39,567 bases of DNA from CAIRTM01 sp963723235 (GTDB lineage: Bacteria; Desulfobacterota; WTBG01; CAIYCZ01; CAIRTM01), in the NCBI GenBank assembly GCA_963723235.1, contig CAVRPV010000015.1, positions 1 through 39,567 on the forward strand. Direction: 5' to 3'. The notes beneath the pieces are model-generated. The model was given only the letters and a program-made list of their open reading frames with translations, did no database searches and was not told where the DNA came from. This document shows positions 38,999 to 39,567 of the stretch, one piece after another. The translations under genes were made by a program, and so were the position numbers. Position 1 is the first letter of the stretch. The number at the start of each line of letters is the position of its first letter.

Positions 38999-39567
38999 AT
39001 GTTAATGCGCATGTACGAGTCGCACCCGCAGGCGCGAATGATTGAAAAGGCCATCGAAGTGCTGCGTGCAGGCGGGCTTGTGGTCTACCCCACCGACACA
39101 TTAGGCCTTGGCTGTAATCCTCATAATAAAAACACTTGAAAAGCTCCACCGTCAAAGGCCTTAATGAAAAAAGCCCGCTAAGCTTTACTCCCGACCTGAG
39201 TCACGTTTCTGAATATGCCCAGGTATCAAACCGCGCCTACCGGCCAATAAACAGGTATCTGCCGGGCAGCTATACCTTTATCCCTCCTGCCGCCCGGGAG
39301 GTCACCCGCTACATGCCTATAAGCGCAAAAATATCGGCTTCCGCGTGCCTGCAAGCAATGTCTGTCATATGTGAGCGAACAGCTGGGCAATCCGCTTATT
39401 CCAACCAGCGTATCCCTGTGGCGCGAGAAGTTTTTGAACTCGGGTGAGGTCATTGATGATTATTTCGGCCGACAAATTGACCTGGTGCTTGATACGAATG
39501 TGCTCATTTCGGAGCCATCCACCGTAGTGGATCTGTCCGACGACGAATACACGATCACCCGGCAGGG
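38999..39567 (+). CDS. Sua5/YciO/YrdC-family protein (frameshifted, partial)
   Basis: Runs past the right edge. The start at 38999 (MLMRMYESHPQARMIEKAIEVLR) follows AGGAGATAGG. GGLVVYPTDTLGLGCNP is the N-terminal YrdC motif, though normal relatives have TVYGLG, so three bases seem missing near 39095. After that the frame is lost repeatedly (near 39135, 39195, 39290 and 39350), but LIPTSVSLWREKFLNSGEVIDDYFGRQIDLVLD and VVDLSDDEYTITRQG match the family. The protein would be cytosolic. YciO-type proteins are related to threonylcarbamoyl-AMP synthase TsaC/Sua5, which makes the t6A precursor for tRNA; the length and ending fit YciO better than TsaC. Confidence 0.8.

Noticed and set aside
1..39567. 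CRISPR array, tRNA or rRNA genes, insertion sequences
   Set aside because: No evenly spaced direct repeats, cloverleaf or rRNA-like stretches, and no transposase motifs or terminal inverted repeats were found by eye.
1..39567. Programmed frameshifting as a general mechanism
   Set aside because: Breaks are too many, too variable in type and in too many gene families; error in sequence is far simpler.

Overview
The window looks like a chromosomal piece of an anaerobic, Gram-negative bacterium, most likely a deltaproteobacterium in the broad sense (Desulfobacterota-like). Pointers are a tungsten-type aldehyde:ferredoxin oxidoreductase, a CooT-family nickel protein, an iron-sulfur flavoprotein, outer-membrane lipoproteins (BamD-like, DUF1439-like), HD-GYP and CHASE signalling proteins, and an intergenic CCCCCTTT/AAAGGGGG hairpin of a kind I associate with that group. 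The phylum is inferred. No rRNA, tRNA, CRISPR array, transposase or phage gene was seen.

Layout: 1-3024 (minus) holds a two-domain glycosyltransferase cut by the window edge and a BNR_4-type protein. 3090-3863 is exodeoxyribonuclease III. 4356-6121 (plus) is a two-gene ABC-2 exporter. 6253-9414 (minus) is an MFS transporter followed by aldehyde ferredoxin oxidoreductase. 9602-11068 (plus) is an aldo/keto reductase and a DUF1439-type lipoprotein. 11080-13084 (minus) is a cell-wall amidase that seems to carry a second, degenerate amidase domain. 13155-14736 (minus) is a compact operon, cooT - His-tailed small protein - MetE/UroD-like methyltransferase, behind a consensus promoter. 14840-18187 (minus) encodes a HEAT-repeat protein and an HD-GYP protein that share an N-terminal domain. 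18443-23127 (minus, with one small plus-strand gene) holds a phosphopantetheinyl transferase, an iron-sulfur flavoprotein, a BamD-like lipoprotein, a PP2C phosphatase and a membrane metallophosphoesterase. 23459-27507 (plus) holds a CHASE receptor without a visible output domain, an FmdB-type zinc ribbon, a membrane protein and a conserved unknown. 27594-27815 is an AT-rich islet with one tiny membrane-protein gene and its own terminator. 28182-33649 (minus) is a cyanophycin operon: cyanophycin synthetase, a dedicated ABC transporter and a DUF1854 protein. 33874-36536 is a GH17-GT2 beta-glucan synthase, followed by a lipoprotein gene, a branched-chain aminotransferase and a YciO/Sua5-type gene cut by the right edge.

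A dominant technical feature is frame disruption. More than half of the larger genes are broken by one or many single-base shifts, while motifs on both sides of each break stay intact. At least two breaks sit in homopolymers. Intact genes are interspersed. The simplest reading is uncorrected sequencing indels, so the coordinates below span whole reconstructed genes and the breaks are noted in each entry. No gene is called a pseudogene on this evidence alone.

Functionally the window mixes envelope work (glucan synthesis, amidase, lipoproteins, exporters), second-messenger signalling, nitrogen/carbon storage as cyanophycin, and anaerobic aldehyde and methyl chemistry.
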